Position numbers and translations under genes: made by a program. The notes under the pieces were generated by a model. It searched no databases. It was given only the letters and a program-made list of their open reading frames with translations, and was not told where the DNA came from. From Zobellia galactanivorans (GTDB taxonomy: Bacteria; Bacteroidota; Bacteroidia; Flavobacteriales; Flavobacteriaceae), in NCBI RefSeq assembly GCF_000973105.1, contig NC_015844.1, positions 4,212,501 through 4,276,500 on the forward strand: a stretch of DNA of 64,000 bases, in the 5' to 3' direction. Of the stretch, positions 17,027 to 26,644 are shown piece by piece; position 1 is the stretch's first letter; each line of letters starts with the position of its first letter.

Positions 17027-18544
17027 TTACTTCTTTTCTTGGTAGTTTTGAAGCACCTTGCTTATGTCTAATGAATCGTCCATATCTTTTTGAAGTTGTA
17101 TTAACTCGGCGAATAGGGTTTCAACCTTTTCCTTGTATTCAGGGTTGGAGGCCAAATCGTTCATTTCCTGTGGGTCGGCTTTAAGGTTGTATAGCAATAC
17201 CACATCCATTTTCGGATAAACGATCAGTTTGTACCCATCCTTACGAATCATTCGCTGTAAGTCTCTATAGCCATTGTAGATGGCATCATAGTGACTTTCT
17301 TTGCGTTCCCCGTTTACGAGGTCTATAACACTGTTGAAAAATACATATTCAGGTTTTTCAATGCCGGCCAGTTCTAAACTGGTAACCATGGCATCCTGCA
17401 AATAGATATCGGCATCGATTTTTTTATTTTCGGGTATTTTCGGGCCAACGATCATAAAGGGGGCGCGTATGCTATGGTCAAATTGGCTTTGCTTTCCTAT
17501 AAGACCGTGTTTCCCCATGGCCAGTCCGTGATCGGCCGTAAAGATGATATAGGTATTATCCATTTTTCCGGTTTTTTCCAATCCGTCCAAAATCTGGCCG
17601 ATCTGAAAATCAAGATGGGAAATCAGGGCGTAGTACTCTTGGGTATGTTTTTTTATGGCGTATTCCGTTCTGGGGAAAGGCGCCAAGGCCTCATCCCTGA
17701 GACTTGGGCCGTTGCCCATTCCATCTTTATAAGGGTAGAGGGGGAGAAAGCTTTCGGGAACGCTGATGTTTTCGATAGGGTATAAGTCTACGAACTCTTG
17801 TGGGGCTTGTCTTGGATCGTGTGGGGCGTTAAAAGCCAGGTACATGAAGAAAGGCTTCTCGCTTGTTTTGGTCTGCTCAATAAAGCCAAGGGCATCGTCT
17901 TTTAAGACTTCGCTCCAGTGTTTGCCCCCTTGCCAGAAACCTCCGAACTTTTTATCGGTCGGGGTCCATGTGGTATCGTTCTCGTTCTGGGGCCTGTTAT
18001 AGCCCACGGGCATAATATCTTCAGGTTTTTTTCCCGATTCCTTGAGTGTTTTGAACTTGGCGCCTATATTTTCCTTGGCCCATGCATCACCGGGCATTCC
18101 GGGGCGTACGTGGACCACATTCTGGAAAACGTTTTGGGCCTTGGCATCAACGTGCCATTTACCGGTCATATAGGTGTCGTAACCCGCACCTTCCATGAGT
18201 TTTCCCCAGGTTTTATCGAATTCTTTACCCTCGCTCCAATTGTGTCGGAACTCGCTGACTTCCCATAGTTTGCGTCCTGAAATGATCATGGCCCTTGAAG
18301 CGGCACAGATAGCGCCGTTCCATCCTCCCATGTTAAACGCATGGGTAAAGGTGGTCCCTTTTTGTACTAACTTATCTAGGTTGGGGGTTTGGATTTCTTT
18401 GTTACCCAAAGCATGGATGGCCGAATAGGTCATATCATCGGCGAAGATGAAAACTACATTGGGTTTTGGGGCGGGGACTTCTTTTTTTTCGGTTTTGCAT
18501 GAAAAGAGCAGTACCGAGATAAGGGCAAGCGTTAATTTTTTCAA
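17027..18544 (-). CDS. Lipoprotein formylglycine sulfatase (S1 family)
   Basis: 505 residues. The lipobox VLLFSC gives a lipidated cysteine at residue 16, followed by a Lys/Glu-rich linker. Sulfatase motifs are FADDM, the signature C-A-A-S-R with C80 as formylglycine precursor (Ala in the third position, which the family motif allows), GKWHVDA, and FTADHGLAMGKHG. Segment MYLAFNAPHDPRQAPQE is shared with the sulfatase at 8051-9619. It lies downstream of the regulator gene on the same strand with a 167-base gap, so it may have its own promoter, and it ends in a bidirectional terminator. It would remove sulfate from glycan fragments in the periplasm or at the outer membrane. Confidence 0.92.
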   Translation of the reverse strand: MKKLTLALISVLLFSCKTEKKEVPAPKPNVVFIFADDMTYSAIHALGNKEIQTPNLDKLVQKGTTFTHAFNMGGWNGAICAASRAMIISGRKLWEVSEFRHNWSEGKEFDKTWGKLMEGAGYDTYMTGKWHVDAKAQNVFQNVVHVRPGMPGDAWAKENIGAKFKTLKESGKKPEDIMPVGYNRPQNENDTTWTPTDKKFGGFWQGGKHWSEVLKDDALGFIEQTKTSEKPFFMYLAFNAPHDPRQAPQEFVDLYPIENISVPESFLPLYPYKDGMGNGPSLRDEALAPFPRTEYAIKKHTQEYYALISHLDFQIGQILDGLEKTGKMDNTYIIFTADHGLAMGKHGLIGKQSQFDHSIRAPFMIVGPKIPENKKIDADIYLQDAMVTSLELAGIEKPEYVFFNSVIDLVNGERKESHYDAIYNGYRDLQRMIRKDGYKLIVYPKMDVVLLYNLKADPQEMNDLASNPEYKEKVETLFAELIQLQKDMDDSLDISKVLQNYQEKK

Positions 18545-18711
18545 AGGATTAAATTTTAGGGTAATTGGTTTGTACTCTGGTTAAAAATGGTGTTGTAAAT
18601 CTAATGAATCGAAATAGATATTATTCCGTTCGGGAGCTTTTCTTTAAGTAGTATCCATAGATCGCTATTTGATTTTATGTTAGATTATGGCCTTGTCATG
18701 CCAAGATGTGT

Positions 18712-21700
18712 TTATTCGGTATTGGCAGATTCTTTCTTCTTGCTGATTTGCTTTACGTATTCGCTGGGTACCACCCCGAACTGTTTTTTAAAACATTTCG
18801 AAAAGTACGATGCGGTGCTGAAACCGGTTTTGTACATGATTTCCTTAACCGAAAAGTTGCTTTGGTTGAAGAGTTGTACGGCGCGTTTTAAGCGTACACT
18901 TCTAATGAATTCACTCGACGATAATCCAGTGAGTTCCTTAAACTTTAAATAGAGCGTACTTCGGCTCAAGCCCATTTCCTTTACCAGCATTTCTACGTTG
19001 AAATCGGTGTTCATCATGTGTTTCTCGACAATGGCTATGGCCTGGCTCAAAAACTTCTCGTCCATGGAGGTGACGACTACTTCGCTCGGTTGTACGGTGA
19101 TTTTCCTGTTGAAACGCTTTCTTAACGTTTCCCTGCGCTTGATTATATTCGAAAGCTTAAGCTTCAAAAGCTCAAAGTCAAAAGGTTTTCGCAAATATTC
19201 GTCCACACCCAGTTCAAGACTCTGTAACTCGCTTTCTTGTGAAGATTTGGCGGTCAGGATAATAATGGGGATATGACTCGTTTCGGGCTGGCTTTTTAAG
19301 ATGCGGGAGAATTCAATACCGTCCATTACCGGCATAACAATGTCACAAATGACAATGTTCGGCATAACTTTTTTGGCTATTTCTAGTCCTTTTTTACCGT
19401 TTTCAGCCTTATATACGGTGTAGGTCTTGCCCAATACCTTACTGATAAAGGTGCGAATATCGGGGTTGTCGTCAACGACCAAAAGAACGGGCAGTTTAGA
19501 TCTTGTCTTAGACATGCCTTCGTCAATAAGGTCATCGTTAAGGCCGATAGCGAAGGACTCGGTTTCGGAAGACCTTACCAAAAAGTCGTTGTCCGATACA
19601 TCCTTGCAACTGATTTCGTCGATATCGGTATAGGCTTCTTTGTCTTTGGGAAGGTAAACAACAAATTTGGTGCCTTTTTCAGGCTTGCTATATACTTCTA
19701 TTTTACCTTGGTGAAGCTCCACCAAGTTTTTAGTAAACGACAGTCCTATACCTATACCTTCCGGATTGATCTTTAGGTTCTTTTCATTTTCCTTTACCGA
19801 ATTGAAACGTTCGAATATTTTTGACATTTTATCCTTAGGTATGCCTATACCCGAATCTTTGACCTTGATCACTACTTTGTTCTTTCCTTCAATGACTTCC
19901 TCCGAAATCTTAACCTTTATGTGTCCTCCGGCCTCGGTAAACTTGAAGGCGTTGGAGACCAGATTGTTCATGATTTTTTCAAGGGCCTCATGGTCAAACC
20001 AGGTTACCAAAGATGGTGAATCGGTATCTATTTCAAAATCTATAGATTGTTTGTGGGCCATAAATTGAAAGGGTTCGGCAACCTCACGAATGAATGCTAC
20101 GATATCGCTATTTCGCATTACCAATCTCATTTTTCCTTGGGTAATCTTTCTAAAGTCGAGTAGTTGGGTGACCAAGCGCAGTAGGTAATTCGTGTTTTTC
20201 TGCATTAGGGCGAGCTGCTCCTTTAACGAGGTTTGGTCGAGGCTCGATAGGTTGTTCTGAACGTACTCCAATGGCCCCTTGATCAAGGTTAAGGGGGTTC
20301 TGAACTCATGGGAGATATTGGTAAAGAACTCCAGTTTCATTCGCTGTAATTCGGCAGACCTTTCGCGTTCGACCGATTCGAGTTCCAACTGGTGTTTTTC
20401 CGAGGTTCTGATAAAGGTATAGCGCCAGAATAGCCAAAGTAGGCCTAAAACCAAGAGGCCATAGAACACGTATGCGATGTTGGTGCGCCACCAGGGAGGA
20501 ATGATACGGATATGGATCTTAGTAGGGTTTTCGTTCCAGACCCCATCGTTGTTCGAGGCTTTGACCTTAAAGGTATAGTCGCCGGGCTTAAGATTGGTGT
20601 AAGTGGCATATCTTTTCTTTGCATCGGTCTGGGTCCAGCCCTGATCAAAGCCTTCTAGCATGTAGGCAAATTGATTCTTGGTCGGAGCGGCGTAATGAAG
20701 GGCGGCAAACTCAAAGGAAAAGTTATTGTTACTATATTTTAATTCAAGGTCAGGGATTTTACTGATGTTTTTGTCGAGAATGACCCTTCCGTTTATTTCT
20801 TCGCCAATTCCTACGGATCGGTTGGAAATCAAAAGGTCGGTAATGACGGCCTTCGCTGGATATTTGTTTTCTCGGATATCATCGGGGTAGAAGGCATTGA
20901 AACCGTTTACGCCTCCGAAAAGCATTTCGCCATCGGCCCTTTTTAAACAGGCAAGCTCTTGAAATTCATTGTCTTGGAGTCCGTCACTTGAATTGTAGTT
21001 TTTAAAGGTTTCCTTTTCGGGGTCAAAACGCGAAAGGCCTTTGTTGGTGGAAAGCCATAGGTTTTGCTGGCCATCTTCCAAAATGCCTTTGATCACATTG
21101 TTCGGAAGGCCGTTTTGTGAGGTATAGTGCTTAAATGTGGGTGGTTGTTCATCGGTACCCGGTATCAGTTTGTTCAAACCGCCTCCGAAGGTGCCGATCC
21201 ATATGGTGCCCGAGCTGCTTTCGTATAATGAAAGGCCATAGTTGTGGCTAATCGAGTTCGGGTCGTTGGGGTCGTTCTTGAATACGATAAACTTGGGCCG
21301 TTTCTTGTAGCGTTCCTTGGCCGATAACATGGTGAGGCCGTCTCCCGTGGCGAGCCAGATGTTGCCCTTTCGATCTTCGAGTATGCATCGTATAATATTG
21401 CTGGGAATGGAGCTAGGTTTTCCTGGATAAAAGCTGAACGACTGTTTTTTGAACTGTCCTATGGTGTCTGATTTTATCCAACGATGAACGCCCGAATTAT
21501 AGGTGCCGATCCAGATATTTTCGTTGGAATCTGTCAAAAGGCTGAATACGCCATTATTCAAGTTCGTGCCGGTCAAATCTTCAGTAGATACCTTGTTCGG
21601 GTCGGAAATATCTAGAAAATAGAGGCCCGGAAATCCCTCTGAACCGATTAACAAAGTCTTTTTGGCGCCGATTTTGGTCTCTTCAATGGCAAAAATCTTT

Positions 21701-22953
21701 GAAATGGATCTAAAATGTTTAAAGTTATTGTACGACCCGCTATCGTTTTCCTTTTTCAACATATTGAGTCCACCACCTTCGGTACCGACCCAAAGGGTGC
21801 CGTTGCTGTCTTCGAACATGGCTCTGATTTTATCGTAGCTTAAGCTCTGTGGGGCGGAGGTGTTCCTTACATGTTGGAATTGTTTTCTTTCTGGATCGTA
21901 GGTATTGATGCCGCCCCCGTTCACGCCGATCCAAATAATACCTGTATCATCTATAAAGAGCGACCGGACGATATTCTTGCTCAAGCTGGTCGGGTCTTTG
22001 GGGTCGTATCTAAAACGTTTTAAAAAAACGGGCAGTCTATCATCGGTAAAATTCTCGAAATAATAGAGGCCGTTGTCGGATCCGGCCCAAATGTGATTGT
22101 CCTTGTCCAATAAAATATTGTTGAAATGCCCCTGAATAAAACGTTTGAAAGGTTCTTCCGGGTTTTTGGTCTGGCAATAGAGCCCTCTTCCCGTAGCCAT
22201 AAAAAGGCGTCCAGTGGCGTCTTCCGTTATACTTTTGACATTGGTTTGGGGAAGACCGATCTCGGTAGTGACGTTTACAAAAAAATCATTGCCTTTTTCG
22301 TCTTTTTTCAGCCGGTGCAGGCCCGCTTTGCCTCCAACGTATAGACTGCCCTTTGTGTCTTCGTAGATCATACTTACGAAGGAACCGTCGTATTTGGCCA
22401 TGGTAGTCGAAACCTGTGAATTAAAATGTTCAAAGCTTACCTTGTCGCCCGTTGTATTGAGATCTAATTTGTCGAGACCGTTTTTGGTGCCTACCCATAG
22501 GCGTTGTTTGCTATCGATAAAAACATCGGTGATGTGGTTGCTCGATATGCTCGTAGGATCATTGGGGTCATGTACGTATTGTGTGAATTTCCCGGTGGTG
22601 ACATTGAAGAAATTGAGGCCGTTGCCCGTGGTACCGATCCAAAGATTTCCCTCATTATCGGCTACGATATCAAAAATCAGGTTACTGTTTATGTTATCGG
22701 GATGCTTGTCATCGAGATTGTATACGGTAAACTCATAACCGTCATATTTGTTGAGGCCGTCATGGGTGCCAAACCACATGAAACCATATTTGTCTTGATA
22801 TATGGCATTGACATCACTTTGTGAGAGTCCGTCTTCCGTAGAAATATGTTGAAATGAAATTTGGTTTTGCCCTAAGGTCTTTATTGTCGGGCCAAGGTAA
22901 ACAAGGACGAGAAACCAATATAAACTTATTCTTTTCGGTACTACAAACATCAT
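18712..22953 (-). CDS. Hybrid two-component system sensor/regulator (HTCS)
   Basis: 1413 residues. After a signal peptide come many two-component-regulator propeller repeats (to about residue 730; typical strings are GLSQSDVNAIYQD, DKYGFMWFGTHDGLNKYDGY and GNIWLATGDGL), a Y_Y_Y domain (about 735-815), one membrane segment (about 824-843), HisKA with H882 in ISHEFRTPLTL, HATPase_c, a receiver domain with D1204 in CDIVMPVMDG, and a C-terminal AraC-type HTH. This is the classic one-protein sensor of Bacteroidetes polysaccharide loci: the periplasmic propeller binds an oligosaccharide and the HTH activates the locus. It is divergent from susC with 500 bases between, so it most likely controls that operon and perhaps both minus operons. 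Confidence 0.96.
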   Translation of the reverse strand: MMFVVPKRISLYWFLVLVYLGPTIKTLGQNQISFQHISTEDGLSQSDVNAIYQDKYGFMWFGTHDGLNKYDGYEFTVYNLDDKHPDNINSNLIFDIVADNEGNLWIGTTGNGLNFFNVTTGKFTQYVHDPNDPTSISSNHITDVFIDSKQRLWVGTKNGLDKLDLNTTGDKVSFEHFNSQVSTTMAKYDGSFVSMIYEDTKGSLYVGGKAGLHRLKKDEKGNDFFVNVTTEIGLPQTNVKSITEDATGRLFMATGRGLYCQTKNPEEPFKRFIQGHFNNILLDKDNHIWAGSDNGLYYFENFTDDRLPVFLKRFRYDPKDPTSLSKNIVRSLFIDDTGIIWIGVNGGGINTYDPERKQFQHVRNTSAPQSLSYDKIRAMFEDSNGTLWVGTEGGGLNMLKKENDSGSYNNFKHFRSISKIFAIEETKIGAKKTLLIGSEGFPGLYFLDISDPNKVSTEDLTGTNLNNGVFSLLTDSNENIWIGTYNSGVHRWIKSDTIGQFKKQSFSFYPGKPSSIPSNIIRCILEDRKGNIWLATGDGLTMLSAKERYKKRPKFIVFKNDPNDPNSISHNYGLSLYESSSGTIWIGTFGGGLNKLIPGTDEQPPTFKHYTSQNGLPNNVIKGILEDGQQNLWLSTNKGLSRFDPEKETFKNYNSSDGLQDNEFQELACLKRADGEMLFGGVNGFNAFYPDDIRENKYPAKAVITDLLISNRSVGIGEEINGRVILDKNISKIPDLELKYSNNNFSFEFAALHYAAPTKNQFAYMLEGFDQGWTQTDAKKRYATYTNLKPGDYTFKVKASNNDGVWNENPTKIHIRIIPPWWRTNIAYVFYGLLVLGLLWLFWRYTFIRTSEKHQLELESVERERSAELQRMKLEFFTNISHEFRTPLTLIKGPLEYVQNNLSSLDQTSLKEQLALMQKNTNYLLRLVTQLLDFRKITQGKMRLVMRNSDIVAFIREVAEPFQFMAHKQSIDFEIDTDSPSLVTWFDHEALEKIMNNLVSNAFKFTEAGGHIKVKISEEVIEGKNKVVIKVKDSGIGIPKDKMSKIFERFNSVKENEKNLKINPEGIGIGLSFTKNLVELHQGKIEVYSKPEKGTKFVVYLPKDKEAYTDIDEISCKDVSDNDFLVRSSETESFAIGLNDDLIDEGMSKTRSKLPVLLVVDDNPDIRTFISKVLGKTYTVYKAENGKKGLEIAKKVMPNIVICDIVMPVMDGIEFSRILKSQPETSHIPIIILTAKSSQESELQSLELGVDEYLRKPFDFELLKLKLSNIIKRRETLRKRFNRKITVQPSEVVVTSMDEKFLSQAIAIVEKHMMNTDFNVEMLVKEMGLSRSTLYLKFKELTGLSSSEFIRSVRLKRAVQLFNQSNFSVKEIMYKTGFSTASYFSKCFKKQFGVVPSEYVKQISKKKESANTE

Positions 22954-23453
22954 TTAGTAAAATGAATTAAGGGTTATGGTCTGTCTAATGATCAATAGTT
23001 AATTGTTCTTTTTTTACTCGTGTGGACTCGTTTTAGGGTCCTATAAAGCTGTTAAGATCGCTTTGCCAAACATCATCCACGTTTGAGATACAAGGTAAGG
23101 TAAAACTAATATTTGAAATGGAGTAAATGGTTTTGATAATGGAACATATGATTAATCGAGCGGCTTTTTAAGCCTGTACACTCTTTTTTAGGATGCTTGT
23201 GCCTTATGGGTTTTGCTAACATAATATTAACGTTTAGGCCCTTTTCGATCCTTACTTCCCTCAATTCATCAAAGTACCTTCAGAAGCTTTGTTTTTACAG
23301 AATGTCTTCTATTTAAAAACTTGTTGATTAACCATATACGGCAGATCTAGTTTTGAGACTTAATCATTTGACCTAAGGATCAGATCATATGTCATTAGGG
23401 GAACGAAATAAAAAAGACACATTTGTTTAACTAAATTTTAACAAGGAGAATGT
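22954..23453. promoter_or_regulatory. Divergent control region between HTCS and susC
   Basis: 500 bases, AT-rich, with no gene on either strand. It must hold the regulator promoter and the susC promoter, and is the likeliest binding site of the HTCS. A good ribosome binding site (AAGGAG) lies 4 bases before the susC ATG. The near-match CACATTTG at about 23418-23425 is one base off the TAnnTTTG box; no exact box was seen. The binding motif itself cannot be named from one copy. Confidence 0.55.
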
Positions 23454-26400
23454 ATGAAAAACGAGCTATTATTAATTAGGAATTCCAAGCTAAGGCTTAT
23501 CACACTTATAGTGTGTCTATGCTTTGGTTTTGCGAATGCGCAATCACAATCCGTTTCCGGTATGGTGTCTGCAGATGGAGCGCCATTACCGGGTGTAAGT
23601 GTGGTGGTAAAAGGGACACAGACGGGAACCGTTACCGATTTTGATGGTTTGTACACCATTAAGGCCAAAGCGACCGATGTATTGATATTCAGCTATATTG
23701 GTTTTGCAACCAAGGAAGTAGCCATTAAGGGCAAGTCGAGCATAAATATTACGTTGGAGGAAGACGCGGCCCAACTCGACGAGGTTATCGTAGTAGGGTA
23801 TGGTACCCAACGTAAAAAAGAACTTACCGGGGCGGTGGTACAGGTCAAGTCCGAAGATTTGGCCAAGACTACAACGGCCGATATCGGTACCGCATTGCAA
23901 GGGCAGATTGCAGGTGTTAACATTACGGCCAGTTCGGGGCAACCTGGGGAAGAGGCCAATATTCTAATTCGTGGGTTTAGCTCTTTGCTAGATGGGCAAA
24001 ACGGACCGTTATATGTCGTTGATGGTATACCGTACAATAGCGACCCCCAGTTAAGCATTAGTGAAATAGAATCTATAGATGTACTAAAGGATGCCGCTTC
24101 GGCATCTATCTACGGAACGCGTGGTGCCGGGGGTGTTATTTTGATAACCACAAAACAGGGTAAGGTCGGTAAGATGGATATTCGGGTAAACTCCGAATAT
24201 GGGGTACAGGATATTACTTCGGGCACACCTTTGATGACATCTTCCCAGATGACCTATATGGAAATGCTCCGTGGGGCGCTGTCGACCGGTAAGTCGCAAG
24301 GGGGCGTAAATGCCGAAATACATAGGAATAGATCTTGGTTCACCAATGATACCCAGTTGGAAGATTTGATCTTGAACGATTTGGCGCCAATCCAAAACCA
24401 CTCAATCAATGTTTCGGGAGGGAAAGACGGCCTGACCTATAATTTCAACGCCAGTTTCTATGATCAGGCAGGTATAATGATCAATTCGGATTATAGTAGG
24501 TTCAATATTCGTTCTAACACCCAGTTTACCAAGGGCAAATGGAAAATCATGACCGGTCTTACCTTTAAGCGTGACGAGAAGACCGTGCCGAACTATGGGG
24601 TTTTCAATAAAATTTTAGAGTACAAACCCTTTCAGCCCGATATAGAACTGGGGCAAACGGAATTGACCGATGTAACCGAAGACGATATTGACGAACCCGG
24701 GGGCATAGGACCTATCAAAAACCTTGGGGGCGTAGCCAGAAACCTTAATACGAAAGAGGTTAGGGACGGTACCAGTAACGGAGCCAATGTACAGATCGAT
24801 TACAAGCTTTCCAAAGCCTTGAAGTTCACGGCCAGGGGAGGTGCCAATTTCTCACATACCAAAGGGGTTCGTATTATACCCCGTCTTGATGTGTACAACA
24901 CTGCGGGCGATTTGATCCCGCCCAACCCTTGGGATATCTCTTTGATGCAAACCTCGGTGACCGATAACAATAAATTGACTTTCGAAGGCATGTTGAACTA
25001 TCACAAAAAAATAGGTAAGCACGATGTGACCCTGCTTTTGGTGAATTCCCTAGAGCAGACCGAAAACGAATATTTCAGGGCCGAAAAAAGAGACAATGCC
25101 GATGCGGCCGTTACGGTTTTTGATGGCTATACTACCGGAGACTTGATTACTTCCGATGGAAGGGATTATAAGCGAACACTGATCGGTTATCTCGGTAGGG
25201 TACAGTATAACTATGATGGAAAATACATTTTTAGCGGGAGCCTAAGAAGGGACGGTTCGTCTCAGTTTAGCCCTCAAAACCGATGGGGATGGTTTCCAAG
25301 TGCTTCCATAGGGTGGAACGTTTCCGACGAGCCTTTTTGGGAACCGGTAAAGGAAACGGTAAACTCGTTTAAGATCCGGGTCGGATACGGTACTACGGGG
25401 AATGATAGGTTTGCTTCCTATAGCAATCAGGCCGTTGTTGATTTAGGACAGGATTATGTATTCGGAAGTGCCGATGTAGATCCCAGCTTGAACTCAACCA
25501 CCGAAACCCCGGCATTGGGTACTACCCAAGAAAGATACGCGAACGAAAACGTAAAATGGGAAACCTCGGTAGAGCGAAACCTCGGGGTTGATCTGGCGTT
25601 TTTCAATAATAAATTGACCTTTTCCAATGATGTGTATGTAAGTGAGAAGAAAGATTTGTTGTTCGGGGTCGTAAACCCACCGTCAACAGGGGTGTTCGGA
25701 GGTAATCGAAATAGCATTCTTAATATTGGCGATATGCGTAATACGGGTCATGAGATGGCTTTGAAATACAATCATCACGGTAAGAAGGGATTTAGTTGGA
25801 ATGTGGGGGTTACCTATGCCAAGAACGTCAACTTGGTAACCAAAACCAGTCCGAACAATCCGGTGATATTTCTAGATAACAGCTATATATCGCAACGTGG
25901 TCCCAAAGAATTGGTCAGTGTGATTAGGGAAGGTTACGAAGCTGCCGCATTTTTCTTACGTGAGACCGATGGTGTCATCAAAACCGAAGAAGAGCTGGAA
26001 GCCTATCGTGAAATCGATCCGGCTGCTTCCCTAGGGCAACTGCGCTATGTAGACCAACTTACGGTCGATACCGATGGAGATGGTATACCCGATGCCGGTG
26101 ATGGCAAGATCGATCAAGATGATAAGGTGTACAAGGGTAGTGGATCGGAAGATTTTAATATGGGACTGAATATCGGTGCCAATTACAAAGGAGTGGACTT
26201 TTCAATGAACTGGTACGGTTCGCAGGGTGCGGAAGTGATGAACGGAAGTAAGGCATATGCCTACCAATCAGGGACCCATGCCGATATCTATTATTCGTGG
26301 ACCACGGTCAATACATCTTCCGATATACCTTACTACGATGGGTCGCCCAATACCAATTCATATCGGGATGCTTCGGATTACTTTTTAGAAGACGGTTCAT

Positions 26401-26633
26401 TTATTCGACTTCGAAACGTTAGTCTGGGTTATTCCTTCCCTAGAAAAATAATAGACAAGATGAGGCTTGCCAAATTTAGGATTTACGTTCAAGCCCAGAA
26501 TGCGCTAACCATTACCAACTATTCCGGTTTTGATCCAGAGGTAGGTAACAATGGTTTTAGTAGTAGGGGAATAGATCAGGGTACCTATCCGGTAACGTCA
26601 CAGTATAAAGTGGGGCTACAATTACAATTCTAA
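23454..26633 (+). CDS. SusC-like TonB-dependent outer membrane transporter
   Basis: 1059 residues with a signal peptide ending near GFANAQ. The N-terminal carboxypeptidase-regulatory-like domain (about 30-110) reads VSGMVSADGAPLPGVSVVVKG. The plug follows with LDEVIVVGYGTQRKKELTGA and the TonB-dependent segment SIYGTRGAGGVILITTK, and then a long beta-barrel ending in aromatic VGLQLQF. The ATG at 23454 has a strong AAGGAG. It imports oligosaccharides across the outer membrane with TonB energy, in complex with the SusD protein encoded 11 bases downstream. Its length is normal for the family. Confidence 0.97.
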   Translation: MKNELLLIRNSKLRLITLIVCLCFGFANAQSQSVSGMVSADGAPLPGVSVVVKGTQTGTVTDFDGLYTIKAKATDVLIFSYIGFATKEVAIKGKSSINITLEEDAAQLDEVIVVGYGTQRKKELTGAVVQVKSEDLAKTTTADIGTALQGQIAGVNITASSGQPGEEANILIRGFSSLLDGQNGPLYVVDGIPYNSDPQLSISEIESIDVLKDAASASIYGTRGAGGVILITTKQGKVGKMDIRVNSEYGVQDITSGTPLMTSSQMTYMEMLRGALSTGKSQGGVNAEIHRNRSWFTNDTQLEDLILNDLAPIQNHSINVSGGKDGLTYNFNASFYDQAGIMINSDYSRFNIRSNTQFTKGKWKIMTGLTFKRDEKTVPNYGVFNKILEYKPFQPDIELGQTELTDVTEDDIDEPGGIGPIKNLGGVARNLNTKEVRDGTSNGANVQIDYKLSKALKFTARGGANFSHTKGVRIIPRLDVYNTAGDLIPPNPWDISLMQTSVTDNNKLTFEGMLNYHKKIGKHDVTLLLVNSLEQTENEYFRAEKRDNADAAVTVFDGYTTGDLITSDGRDYKRTLIGYLGRVQYNYDGKYIFSGSLRRDGSSQFSPQNRWGWFPSASIGWNVSDEPFWEPVKETVNSFKIRVGYGTTGNDRFASYSNQAVVDLGQDYVFGSADVDPSLNSTTETPALGTTQERYANENVKWETSVERNLGVDLAFFNNKLTFSNDVYVSEKKDLLFGVVNPPSTGVFGGNRNSILNIGDMRNTGHEMALKYNHHGKKGFSWNVGVTYAKNVNLVTKTSPNNPVIFLDNSYISQRGPKELVSVIREGYEAAAFFLRETDGVIKTEEELEAYREIDPAASLGQLRYVDQLTVDTDGDGIPDAGDGKIDQDDKVYKGSGSEDFNMGLNIGANYKGVDFSMNWYGSQGAEVMNGSKAYAYQSGTHADIYYSWTTVNTSSDIPYYDGSPNTNSYRDASDYFLEDGSFIRLRNVSLGYSFPRKIIDKMRLAKFRIYVQAQNALTITNYSGFDPEVGNNGFSSRGIDQGTYPVTSQYKVGLQLQF

Positions 26634-26644
26634 CACAACGAAAG

